Source: Bettongia penicillata ogilbyi (Eukaryota > Chordata > Mammalia > Diprotodontia > Potoroidae). Taken from it: a stretch of DNA of 64,000 nucleotides. Position 1 is the stretch's first letter. Every line of letters begins with the position of its first letter. This document shows positions 38,771 to 49,547 of this stretch, in pieces. Under the pieces are notes generated by a model that was not told where the DNA came from, did no database searches, and saw nothing but the letters and a program-made list of their open reading frames with translations. The stretch lies in NCBI GenBank assembly GCA_023548195.1, contig JAJHZJ010000061.1, positions 7,375,374 to 7,439,373 on the forward strand, written 5' to 3'. The position numbers were made by a program, and so were the translations under genes.

Positions 38771-39360
38771 TTTTAGGATAATTGATGTACCCAGACCCCA
38801 AACTGGAGACTGAGATCAGGTTTTAAAATGTATGTTAGCAGATAGCTCTGTGGTCCTATTGCTTTGTGTGAAAAGAGGACAGTCTATTTTGTGAGCATTC
38901 CTTTGATTACTTTAAAAAAAAAATAGCACAAGTTAACAAGAACTAGTTCCAGGGTTTCTCACTCCTTTGTATCTTTATCTATAGATCATTTGTAGGCGTC
39001 AGAAGCAGCAGCTCAGGGTATGTGCGGCCAAACTTCCCCAGGGTCTTTTTTTCAATCCCTTGGACCAGCAACTTGAAAGTTCCTCGTATGTTTAGGTATT
39101 TGAAGATGGTGCTTTTCCTTTGCCTCTCTTTAGAAAATTCATATCAAGGACTAGTTAATGAAACATAAACCTAGAAATCAGGCTGTAAGATTCTCTCTGT
39201 GACCTGAAGAGAACTGATTACATTTGGGTAAGAAGGCCCAGTTAGTTTTAAAAATTGTTGCTATCACTTTTACATATGTTTTCTTCTGTTAGATGTATGA
39301 GTATGTCTGGCAATCTGAGAATTCATAACACTTCATACGCATATATATGTATATATGGTG

Positions 39361-39512
39361 ATATGGAGAGAGTGGGGAAAGAACAAGAGGGAGGGCAGGA
39401 AGTGGGGAGGCAGAGACACAGACAAAGAGACAGGAGACAGAAAAGGAGAGGGAGAGGGAAACAGAGAGGGACGGAGGGGATGGGAGAAGAGGGGAGGGGA
39501 GAGAAAGAGATG
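39361..39512 (+). repeat. Purine-rich GAGA/GGGA tract
   Basis: About 150 bp almost entirely A and G on the plus strand. Open frames in it on both strands are low-complexity artefacts. Confidence 0.85.
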
Positions 39513-39722
39513 GGGCGCAGCATGGCATAGTGGATAGACAACTATCCTTAAAGTCAGGGAGTTATGGGTTCAAATTCTGCCTCTGACAAAGTAGCTGAGT
39601 GACCTTGTACTGACCCCTAACCACTCTGTTTTAGACAAGTCTTTAAAACTATAAATTGCAAAGTTACTTATCTGCAGTGTTAGAGAGCTTCCTCACCTGG
39701 TCATTCCCTATAGCTATAAATT
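39513..39722 (+). mobile_element. MIR-related SINE variant, sense
   Basis: gcgcagcatggcatagtgga, gggttcaaattctgcctctg, aaaactataaattgcaaagt, gagcttcctcacctggtcat: sense copy of the 8,546 family. Confidence 0.6.
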
Positions 39723-39965
39723 GATATATGTATGTGTGAATGCATGTGTACAAATACACACATACACATATACATACTATATATGTATGTATGTATATTA
39801 TGTTATACATTCACATATACCTATATGTATACACGTACATGCATATATATAAAGAATATGTGTATTGTGCCTGTGCACATGTAAAGCCTGTGTACAACAT
39901 ATATGCAAGCATGTACAACAGATTTGTACACATATATTTACAAAGTCATGTGTGTATATGTGTAT
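39722..39965. repeat. Long TATG/CATA/CA alternating tract
   Basis: Imperfect alternating purine-pyrimidine sequence (tatgtatgtgtgaatgca, acacacatacacatatac). Overlapping open frames on both strands are artefacts. Confidence 0.85.
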
Positions 39966-40054
39966 GTCCTGAATTACCAGAGCATATTCATTCACAAGCA
40001 TGCATGTGCTCTGATAAGTTTGTCCATGTCAGATCTCTCAGTTAGGAGACTGAT

Positions 40055-40155
40055 AACTCAGCTAGAATCAGTCTTAAAAGACTGGTTTGCTAAGAGGTTC
40101 AAGGACTTGCCTGTAGCTATCAGACTCTACCCACTATGCTACCTCTGCTGCTTCA
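40055..40155 (-). mobile_element. MIR-like SINE head, antisense fragment
   Basis: ggacttgcctgtagctatca, ctctacccactatgctacct. Confidence 0.45.
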
Positions 40156-40445
40156 TAACACTTCAAATACATTGTGAAAATTAGTGACAAGTTATTCCAC
40201 CTGTCACCTCCACCCCAGTCTGTTCTACTGTTCAGTTCCCTTGCTGTCCTCAGGCCACTATGACAATGGATGGTGCCACTTATCAACCTGAAGTTTAGAT
40301 CCAATGGATTTTTTTGTTCCTCTCAACCTGATTTCTCACTCATGAAATGTAGAGCTTAGCTTAGGAGGAGTTAATTAAACATTTGCATTTAAGAAGATAC
40401 TCCTGCTTCTTCTATTTAACTTTCTGCTGGTTTGTAGTAAGGGTT

Positions 40446-41497
40446 ATGGGGGCAGAGCCAAGATGATGGAGTAGAGGACAAGCTGTAGGAACTCTCTTCC
40501 CACAGCCCATAAAATACCTGTAAAAAAAGATGACTCTAAATAAGTTCTAGAGCAGAAGAAGCCACAAAATGACTGAGTGAAAGAGATTGTTATCCCAAGG
40601 CAGCCTGGAAGGTTGACAGGAAGGGTCTATCGCAACTGGCTCAGAGCAGAGTGCAGCCCAGCCTTGGCCATGAGGCATGGCAGAGACAGGATTGGAGAAG
40701 ACTTCAGGGTACCACCAGCAGGAGCTGTAGTTCCCAGATTACTCAACCCACAAATGCCAAAGGCAGCTTCAGATGTCAGTGAGAAAGCTCTTTCACCTGG
40801 GTGAGAATGGAGCAGGGTCCTCCCCTAGCCCTAGCCCCAAGAGGCAGCAGCAGCGGCACCCATTTTTGGAGCCCTTGCCCTAAAGACCCTGGGGGAATCA
40901 AGCTGCTGATCTGGGTTTCAGCCCTGAGTGGCAGCCCTGGGGTGAGGAGGAGCACTGGCTGGTGGCACCTGTGGAGAGGGAAGTCTACTCACAGATACTG
41001 GGCAGAAAAGCCTGTGGTTGCTCCCAGACCAGAGTACAGGCCAGGAGAGGAATAAACTCCTTTCCCTTGACTGGGTCATCTTGGAGGAACTGAGATCTTA
41101 CAGGTTCCTAGAGTATGCCTGCCTCTTGACAAAGGACTCAAAAGTCAAGTAACTGGGTGGGAAAATGCCCAAAAAAGGGAAAAAAATAAGATATAGAAGG
41201 GTATTTTCTTGGTGAACAGGTATTTTCCTCCATCCTTTCAGATGATGAAGAACAATGCATACCACCAGAGGAAGTCAAGGCTTCTGCATTCCAAACCTCC
41301 AAAATAAATATGCAATAGTTTCAGGCCATGGAAGAGTTCAAAAAGGATTTTGAAAATCAAATAAAAGAGATGGAGGAAAAATGGGGAAGAGAAATGAGAG
41401 CAAGGCAAGAAAATCATGAAAAGTGAGTTAACAACTTGCTAAAGGAGACCCAAAAAATTGTTGAAGAAAATAACACCTTTAAAAAGAGACTAACTTG
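40446..41497 (+). mobile_element. L1-type LINE, 5' end and start of ORF1 (left of pseudogene)
   Basis: Begins with the typical marsupial L1 start ggcagagccaagatgatgga, continues through a relatively GC-rich 5' region, then into A-rich coiled-coil-like ORF1 sequence (repeated aaatggggaagagaaatgag, aaggagacccaaaaaattg). It stops at the EEF1A1 insertion. A shorter copy of the same start lies at 49,548. I cannot tell whether it was a full L1 or an ORF1-only (HAL1-type) derivative because no ORF2 sequence follows. Confidence 0.8.
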
Positions 41498-42907
41498 CTT
41501 TTTCGAAACGGGTTTGCCACCAGAACACAAGTGTTGTGAAAACCATCGCTAAACTTCCACAAAAATGGGCAAGGAAAAGACTCACATTAACATTGTCATC
41601 ATTGGACATGTAGACTCTGGCAAGTCCACCATTACTGGCCACCTCATCTACAAATGTGGTGGAATTGATAAGAGAACTATTGAGAAGTTTGAGAAGGAGG
41701 CTGCTGAGATGGGAAAGGGCTCCTTTAGATATGCCTGGGTCTTGGATAAACTGAAGGCTGAATGTGAGCGTGGTATCACTATTGATACCTCCCTGTGGAA
41801 ATTTGAGACCAGCAAGTACTATGTGACCATTATTGATGCTCCAGGACACAGGGATTTCATCAAGAACATGATTGCAGGCACATCTCAGGCAGACTGTGTT
41901 GTCCTGATTGTTGCTGCTGGTGTTGGTGAATTTGAGGCTGGCACCTCTAAGAATGGGCAGACCCATGAGCATGCCCTTCTGGCCTACACACTCCAACTGA
42001 TTGTTGGTGTAAACAAAATGGATTCCACCAAGCCCCCCTACAGCCAGAAGAGATATGAGGAAATTGTCAAGGAAGTCAGTACCTATATTAAGAAAATTGG
42101 TTACAACCCTGATACAGTAGTTTTTGTGCCAATTTCAGGTTGGAATGGTGACAACATGCTAGAGCCTAGATCTAATATGCCCTGGTTCAAGGGATGGAAA
42201 GTCACTCGTAAGGATGGCAATGCTAATGGAACTACACTGCTTGAAGCTTTGGATTGCATTCTGCCACCAACTCGTCCAACTGACAAGCCCCTTCATCTAC
42301 CCCTCCAAGATGTCTACAAGATTGGCGGTATTGGTACTGTACCTTTGGCCGAGTGGAAACTGGTGTTCTAAAACCAGGCATGATGGTCGGCACCTTCGCC
42401 CCAGTCAATGTTACAACTGAAGTAAAGTCTGTTGAAATGCACCATGAAGCTTTGAGTGAGGCTCTGCCTGGGGATAATGTTGGTTTCAATGTCAAGAACG
42501 TGTCTGTCAAAGATGTCCATCATGGTAATGTGGCTGGTGATAGCAAGAATGACCCTCCTATGGAAGCAGCTGGTTTCACAGCCCAGGTTATTAACCTGAA
42601 CCATCCAGGCCAAATCAGTGCTGGCTATGCATCTGTTCTGGATTGTCACACTGCTCACATTGCTTGCAAGTTTGCTGAACTGAAGGAGAAGATTGATTGT
42701 CATTCTGGTAAGAAGCTGGAAGATGGCCCTAAATTCCTGCAATTTGGTGATGCTGCCATTTTTGACATGGTTCCAGGCAAGCCCATGTGTGTGGAGAGTT
42801 TCTCTGATTATCCTCCTCTGGGTCATTTTGCTGTTTGTGATATGAAGTAGACTGTTGCAGTTGGTGTCATCAAGGCAGTTGACAAGAAGGCTGCTGGAGC
42901 TGGCAAG
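41498..42907 (+). pseudogene. EEF1A1P: Processed pseudogene of EEF1A1, 3'-truncated
   Basis: An intron-less copy of translation elongation factor eEF1A1 mRNA, the GTPase that brings aminoacyl-tRNA to the ribosome. It begins at the pyrimidine-rich (TOP-like) mRNA start (ctttttcg), has a 66-base 5' UTR and starts at ATG 41,565. GTP-binding motifs [13 protein letters not shown] and NKMD are still readable. Lesions: a 9-base in-frame loss near 41,992, a 1-base loss near 42,343 that shifts frame (first frame ends at 42,371), a 3-base gain near 42,383, and a premature TAG at 42,848-42,850. Many arginine codons have become His, Cys, Gln or Lys, typical of CpG decay. Homology stops after the AGAGK codons; the last dozen codons, 3' UTR and poly(A) are absent and L1 sequence follows at once. 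Confidence 0.95.
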
Positions 42908-43985
42908 GCCAAATTCCAGAATTCCCAGGTCAAGAAGAAAATATTGCAAGCAGTGAGGAAGGAACAATTCAAGTACTGTGGAAATACAATCAGGATAACT
43001 CAAGATCTAGCAGCTTCTACATTAAGGGAGCGAAGGGTGTGGAATAGGATATTCCAGAAGTCAAAGGAACTATCGCCAACCCAAACAATCACCTACCCAG
43101 AAAAACTGAGCATAATAATTCAGGGTAAAAAATGGTCATTCAATGTAATAGAGGACTTCCAGGCATTCTTGATGAAAAGGCCAGAACTGAAGAGAAAATT
43201 TGACCTTCTATCACAAGAATGAAAAGAAGCATGAAAAAGTAAACAGGAAAGAAAAATCATAAGGGACTTACTAAAGTTGAACTGTTTATATTCCTACATG
43301 GAAAGATAATATTTGTAACTCTTGAGACTTTTCTCAGTATTTGAGTAGTTGGAGGGATTATATACATATAGACAGAGGGCACAGGGTGAGTTGAATAGGA
43401 AGGCATGATATCTAAAAAAATTAAATTAAGGGGTGAGAGAAGAATATATTGGGAGGAGAAAGGGAGAAATGAAATGGGGCAAATTATCTCTCATAAAAGA
43501 GGCAGGAAAAATCGTTTTCAATGGAGGAGAAAATGGGGGAAGTAAAGAGGGGAAAAGGGAAGCTTACTCTCATCACATTTGGCTTAAGGAGAGAATAACA
43601 TGCTCATTCAATTCCATCTGAAAAATCTATCTTACACTACAGGAAAGTAGGGGAGAAGGGGAGAAGTGGAGTGGGGGGATGATAGAAGGGAGGGCAAATG
43701 GGAGTAATTAGAAGCAAACACTTTTGGGGAGGGATGAGGTCTGGAATAAATAATAGAGTAGAATAAATAGGGGGCAGGATAGGATGGAGGGAAATACAGT
43801 TTGTCTCTCACAACATGACTTTTATGTAAGTCTTTAGTAAAATGACACATATATAGCCTATATTGAATTGCTTGCTTCTCAGTGGGGATAGGTGGGGAGG
43901 GAGGAAGGGAGAGAAGTTGGAACTCAAAGTTTAAGGAATGAATGTTGAGAATTGTTTTTGCATATAACTGGGAAATAAGAAATGC
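42908..43985 (+). mobile_element. L1-type LINE, ORF1 end and 3' region (right of pseudogene)
   Basis: Resumes inside ORF1 at gccaaattccagaattccca, the C-terminal part also seen at 19,820-20,080. It is followed by purine-rich 3' sequence ending in the family's terminal block (ttggaactcaaa, then aattgtttttgcatataactggga). Compared with the 19-22 kb copy, about 0.4-0.5 kb of ORF1 is missing between this part and the left part. The open frame at 42,944-43,222 is a remnant of ORF1. Confidence 0.8.
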
Positions 43986-43989
43986 AGGT

Positions 43990-44155
43990 AATGGAGTATA
44001 GAAATCTATCTTGCCCTACAAGAAAAGAGAGAAGATGGTTTCGAAAGAGTAATCAGAATGCATGGTGTTTTGGAGTGGGAGAGGGGAGAGATGGGGAGAA
44101 AATTTGGAACTCAAAATCTTGTGGAAATGAACATTGAAAACTACAATTAAATAAC
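43990..44155 (+). mobile_element. Second L1 3' end directly after the first
   Basis: Repeats landmarks of the preceding element (aatctatcttgccctacaag compared with aatctatcttacactacagg at 43,623, and tttggaactcaaaatcttgt) but with an internal deletion. Either a separate truncated insertion or a rearranged duplicate of the 3' end. Confidence 0.6.
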
Positions 44156-44394
44156 CACCGATCAGTTATAACTTGCATTTAGTGTGTTTATTTTGAAAAT
44201 AATCTAATCACTATGACTTTAACTCTGTTACACAATAGATGAAACATGTATGGTTTTCAAATTTTTTTCATCTTCTCTTCTTTCCTTATGCATCCACTGA
44301 TACTTTATTTTTATTCAGTGCCCCCCCCATTGAACCTGAGGCTAATGCCCCACCCCAGTTCCTTATAGCACCAAAGGGGGCAATATCACCACCT

Positions 44395-44595
44395 TTGGGA
44401 ACCTCTGCCTCACAGCAGCCTTGTGAGGTAGGTAGGTCAAGTAATATTCCCATTTAACAGATGATAAAACTGAGACTCAGAGAGGTTATATGATTTGCCC
44501 ATGGTCACACAAATGCTAAGTGTCTGAGGTGGAATTCAAATCTAGGTTCCCTACTCCACCAAAGTCCAATGCTCTAAGCACTATATACCACAGTC
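44395..44595 (-). mobile_element. MIR SINE, antisense
   Basis: cagcagccttgtgaggtagg, gataaaactgagactcagag, gatttgcccatggtcacaca. Confidence 0.75.
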
Positions 44596-44619
44596 CCTCT
44601 CAAAACTTATTAGATTTGG

Positions 44620-44790
44620 GAGTTAAGAGAGCTGAATCCTAATTCTGGCTCAAATATTACATATGGCAAATCATTTCATCTCTCGAAATCCGGGCTTGCT
44701 CACGGTAAAATAGGAATAGTAATACTTTATCACATTGAGAAGAAAGCCATTTGAAACGCATGAAGGTACTATAAAAGTGTTATTATCTGT
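44620..44790 (+). mobile_element. MIR SINE fragment
   Basis: tgaatcctaattctggctca, aaatcatttcatctctcgaa, taaaataggaatagtaatac. Confidence 0.5.
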
Positions 44791-44799
44791 TAATGTCTT

Positions 44800-44900
44800 C
44801 TCTGGTCCAGCTCCATGAAAGCAGGAATCATGTCTTATTTAAATTTTCCCCACACTAGCAGTGGTCTGCATACAGTAGGTGTTTAATGCATATGGGTTTT
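44800..44900 (+). mobile_element. L2 3' tail
   Basis: gctccatgaaagcaggaatc, gtctgcatacagtaggtgtt, taatgca. Confidence 0.5.
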
Positions 44901-45434
44901 TTTTTAATTAATAGTTTGAGGAAGTAAAATTCAAAAGTAATAAATGGAAAAATATATCTTAAACATTTCTTATGTATGTGGATTATCCCTCAAGTCCCTC
45001 ACTTGGAACTTGGTTCCTTCTCTGGAATCCCTCTACAGCAGACTTCTCCCTCTGCAGATGCCTGCAGCCTGAGGCCCTACTCTCCTGTTTCAAGTGAGTC
45101 TTTAATCTGGATCACCATTTTCTTAAGGGTCCCAGTCATAATTGCTGACTTGACTGTCTCTTCATCTTCTTGGTCCCTCTTGGGTAAGTACCCTCAAAAT
45201 TAGAGAAGGAAGAAAGAGAGAGATGTATTTGGCATGGCATAAAGATAGCCAGGGAGTAGTGGGAAGGGTCTAGGTCCAGGCTATGGTGAATTCCCTATGG
45301 AAAGGTAGCCCAGACCACCAGGGGATGAGCTGGGAATGCCAGGTTGGAAGTGGAGGCTTAAGTACAGATATATGTAGGGAATTTGGGTTCATACATATGA
45401 TAAATCCAATCAGAAGTCCAGGTTCCCAAGAGTC

Positions 45435-45640
45435 AAACCAATGTGCAATTTTAATGTATTTAATTAATTTAATTTTAAAAGTTAATAAATACAAATTCAA
45501 AACTAATTAAATATAAATTATAATATAATGGAAATTATAAGCACTTAAGATAATACTTTTCTATTTCCATATGATAATATAAAAAATAAATTAAATAAAA
45601 ATTAAATTAATTTATTAAGCGCTTAATCTTTACAGATAGA
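45435..45640. repeat. AT-rich stretch
   Basis: Dominated by TTTAATTAATTTAA and AAATTAAATT-like units; no other identity seen. Confidence 0.7.
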
Positions 45641-46764
45641 ACATTTTAGAGAAATACAAAAGAAAAATATAGAAGGGACAAAGTTAAAGGAACAGTATAT
45701 ACTCTCCTTCCCTTCAATAAGGATAGATATTTTCACAGTGAGTATCAATTTCCGGACGGGAAGAAATTGTGAGTAGGAAAAGTCATTTTCTCTGCTCCCC
45801 AGGTTTGGTCTTGCAATATATTATAACCACGAAAAAATCCACTTTAATTCATGGTCTTGAAAAATGATAAAGAAAATTGGGTTCAGCCTGCACTTTCGTG
45901 GGAACAGATTGTGGAGATGGGCCATTCAGTAGGGGCTAGGCTCTCTTCGGTCACTCTTTTATAGCTGTGGCTCAACACAAATAAAATTTACCAGAACTAG
46001 TACTATGTACACCCTCTCATAATAGTGTTTTTCTTCTGAGGAGAAATGAAACTTAGCTCTTCTCCATCTATCTTTGGGAAACCTAATAAAATACCTATTT
46101 GAAACTGATTGTGCTGGAGATGTTATTAGTGTCTGCCTAGTGGACAGGGAAAGATCTTAGGGCATATATTATAAAGATTTGTTGGGGGGAAAGCAATTTT
46201 TAAAATCACAGCAAAGTTCAGACAGAAAGGAGTATTTCAGAATCAAGGAGATTGGATGTTCTGTACTATATGGAAGCTGTATGTTAGGTTTCTCCAAGAT
46301 ACAAAAATTATCATTGATTCTAATGGAAAGTAAGACTTCACAATCTTTAGGAGAAAAAGACCCTGTAAGCATGAGAAATCTCTGAAACCTTCTGAGGTCT
46401 GTAGCATTGTCCGTTGGACTTGTAGGCATATACCACAACGAGCCAAAGTCAAGCATGAAGATGATCTCCAGAGAGAGAAGAGTGATAGAAAGAGTGAGGT
46501 GTGCACTGTTTTGATGAAGACCTTCAACATGTCAATCACCTTATCTATGTTTCAGTTCTAAAAAATGAAGGTAAAATTTTGATAGAGTTGGTTTTTGTAC
46601 AATATTCAGACCCTGATATCAAAATAAGTCTCACCTCCTCATGAGTAAACCTAATGCAGAGAATGTCAGATGAAAAAGGATGAATAAAGTAGGGAATTAG
46701 TTCTATTTGCAGAACCAAAATTGTTAATAAAATGGAATTTTCAAGCTGCTAATCCATGTGTTAG
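45641..46764. other. Intergenic, nothing assigned
   Basis: Overlapping frames on both strands at 46,169-46,539 show no known family. Confidence 0.55.
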
Positions 46765-47255
46765 ATGGCGGCACCTACTGGTGAAGTGGCAGACTGCAAT
46801 ATTATATTCTGGATCTACTGGAATCCTGCTGGGGAGTCTCCATCAACTGGGAGACGGATGAACAAGCTATGTTTTATGAATGAGATAAATGACTATTATG
46901 TCACAAGAAATAAGAAAGGAAAGGCTTTCAGAGAAAGCTGGGAAGACTTATACGAACTGATTCAGAGTGAAGTGAGCAGACCAAGAGAACAATTTCTACA
47001 GTAACAACATTGTAAAGACAAAATCAACTTGGAAAAGCTGAAGATGCCTGATCAATGCAGCGATTACCCATCATGCCAGAGCACTCATGATGAACAGTAT
47101 GATTATCAACTCCTGACAGAGAGGTGATGGATTTAAGATGTTGAATGAGAAATATACCTTTGGACATGGATGATGTGGGGATTTGTTTTACTTTACTACG
47201 TGTATTTGTTACAAAGGTTATGTTTTTATTTTAAAATGGGGGGTGAGCGGGAGAG
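46765..47255 (+). mobile_element. L1 3' region, truncated
   Basis: Matches the L1 3' block of the copies at 21.7 and 50.4 kb: catcaactgggagacggatg, tatgtcacaagaaataagaa, gggaagacttatacgaactg, cagagtgaagtgagcagacc. The open frame 46,765-47,004 is part of it, not a gene. Confidence 0.75.
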
Positions 47256-47334
47256 AAAATAACCCCAAAATATTAAAGTCCTACTACTATAGGGCTAAAA
47301 AAATGTCTCTGAGACAGGGTCCAGCCCTCATCAT

Positions 47335-47520
47335 AGGGTCTTAGATCTAGAGCTTAGAATACATCTAGTACAATCCCCTCATTATACAGATGAGGAAACT
47401 GAGGCCCAAACAGATAGAGGTTAACTTGTCTACGTTTATTCAGGTAAGAAGTAGCAGAGTAAGAATCCAAACAAAAGTGTCAAGACTCTAACAATGGTTT
47501 TCACTATACTATGCTATCTC
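47335..47520 (-). mobile_element. MIR SINE, antisense
   Basis: acagatgaggaaactgaggc, tagagcttagaatacatcta. Confidence 0.65.
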
Positions 47521-47589
47521 TCAATTTTGGAGATGAGGAAAATCAGACTTAATAATACTAAATCAAGCATTTTTTAAACAACTACTACA

Positions 47590-47780
47590 CTTCTAAAGGA
47601 TGTAACAATTTTTGAAGTGCTTTCCTTATGAGATTCAAGTATCATCCCCACTGTAGAAAGGAAACTAAGGATGAGAAATTTTAAGTGACTTGCCTACAAG
47701 TCACCTCATTGGTAAGAAAGTGGCAGAGCCTGAACTCAAATCTAGTCTTCTGACTCCAAATTCATTGGGCCATGCTTTGG
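47590..47780 (-). mobile_element. MIR SINE, antisense
   Basis: ttaagtgacttgcctacaag, agcctgaactcaaatctagt, ctgactccaaattcattggg. Confidence 0.65.
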
Positions 47781-48004
47781 CTAGTCTAAGACCTTTCCAT
47801 AGGGCCATTACTAGAACCTAGATTTTCCATTATATCATACAAGCAAAAAGACGGGAACAATATCCCAGATCTGGCCAATGGAAAAACAGGTGACCCCAAT
47901 ATTAGAGAAAGTCAGTGTCTCACTGTTGAGGATATAGCAGTCCTGAAGGAGAAACCCTAGAGACAAAATTCTGCCACCTTCTGCATTATGCTCTCATAAC
48001 AACT

Positions 48005-48165
48005 CACAATTACAATTTCTCACATTTTTGCAGCACTTTTTGCTTGACAATAATTTAAGGGAAGTAATATGAGTTTATTTTCAGAATCATTTTACACATG
48101 AGCAAACTGAGGCTCCAAGAAGTATCATGACTCACCTACTTTGCCATTTGGTTGGTAAGTGTAAG
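48005..48165 (-). mobile_element. MIR SINE, antisense
   Basis: cattttacacatgagcaaac, tgaggctccaagaagtatca. Confidence 0.55.
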
Positions 48166-48269
48166 AATTGGATTCTAAATTCAGATCTTTTGCCTCAAAG
48201 ATTAAAATGATTTCAATAGCATCCTATGTCTCTGTTAACTTATTCTGACATGGGCTACATGCAGATGTG

Positions 48270-48410
48270 TGCTGGAGGTAGTTATGAATGTTTACACCTT
48301 GGAAATCAGCAAATACTACAAATCACAGCTTGATTTATTCTTTTGTTGATTGCCTAGACTTAGGAAAGTGATGGAGAAAACATAAAACTCAAAAGTATGT
48401 CATGTGCATA
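48270..48410. repeat. Interspersed family D, opposite orientation
   Basis: gaaatcagcaaatactacaa, atcacagcttgatttattct, ttgcctagacttaggaaagt, gatggagaaaa: reverse complement of the other copies. Confidence 0.5.
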
Positions 48411-48734
48411 TAAGTTTTTTTCTTTTTCTTGGAGAACCAGTTGTTAAACATTTACCAGCACACTCATGTTATATATGACCTTAATCTCCCTTTTGAACCA
48501 AGTTTTCTAATTCAGTGCATTGGAAAAGTTCTTGAGCCATGCCCTTCACCGTTGTCTATATTGGCCATTTGGCAACAAATCATATGTTACTTTGTGATAC
48601 CTATAGTATGATAATTTAATTTCTTATGTTTTGGCAAGTTCTATCCTCACCTGGATAATAAGCTTTTTATCATATTTTTATTATATTACATAATGTTTTT
48701 ATTATATTCAGGATAAGTACCATAGCATCCTCAC

Positions 48735-48900
48735 AGGATCATAGATTTAGAGCTGCAAAAGGCTTTGGAGGTTACCAAGTCCAATATGTCATTATATAGG
48801 TGAAGAAACTGAGGCATGAAGAGGGTTGTGAAATTGTCCAGGTTATCTACAGCTAGTGTCTAAGATTGAATTAGGTCTTCCTAATTCAATTTCAGCACCC
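48735..48900 (-). mobile_element. MIR/THER SINE, antisense
   Basis: atcatagatttagagctgca, gtgaagaaactgaggcatga, gattgaattaggtcttccta. Confidence 0.7.
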
Positions 48901-48919
48901 TAGACAACTTTTACATTTT

Positions 48920-48920
<1 letters not shown>

Positions 48921-48961
<41 letters not shown>

Positions 48962-48963
48962 AA
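48921..48963 (+). repeat. CA microsatellite
   Basis: CA units with one atata interruption near the right end. Confidence 0.95.
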
Positions 48964-49547
48964 TAGAGTACCAAGATATCACATAGTAGTGCACAAATAT
49001 TCGCCAACTGGTTTGTCAACATGAGAATACATTTTTGATTTCACAATGGAAAGGAATGGAAAAATAAGAATCATTTCTTCCAAATTCACTTCACAGCAAA
49101 GGTTTGCTAAAATGTATCTATTTTGTAAAGTAAGAAGTACCTATACAAATCAGCGTTGATTAGCATGTGCAATAACTCTGCTGACATTTCAATAATATAT
49201 TCAAGACTAGGGACATTGACTATTAAGTTTTCTATGTGTTCTCTAAAAGTGCAACAGTTATGTAAATGTGCCACCTGTGCAGAGACAATACATTTTCCCT
49301 GCTTATTGAACATGATACCTTTGTTTCTGGAGGTAAAGGCTTTCAGTGCTTTTAACCATTCTAAGGACTCTATTTTTCCTTGACATTTCTGATTTAGCCA
49401 AAAGATATAAAATTTAAAAAAAAGATGTGAAAACTCTATATCATTAGAAAATTCCCCTTGGCCTAGCAACTTCTGAAGTGGGGATGGATGAGTTTAAATG
49501 ACTTTCCAGTTATCCTACATCCTGTGTGTATTAACATCACCTGGAGA
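48964..49547. other. Intergenic, one 120-codon minus frame, not supported as a gene
   Basis: The minus frame 49,107-49,469 lacks recognisable motifs and overlaps a plus frame. No repeat recognised either. Confidence 0.5.

Noticed and set aside
41565..42371. A 268-codon frame nearly identical to eEF1A1
   Set aside because: Not a functional gene: it ends by frameshift, a premature stop follows in the correct frame, arginine codons show CpG decay, and it lacks introns and its own 3' end.
45185..45190. A good splice-donor-like ggtaagta after a short open stretch
   Set aside because: No matching acceptor or recognisable peptide; such motifs occur by chance.
49107..49469. A 120-codon minus-strand frame in otherwise unassigned DNA
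   Set aside because: No recognisable domain, no splice context, composition like chance AT-rich translation, and a 75-codon plus frame overlaps it.
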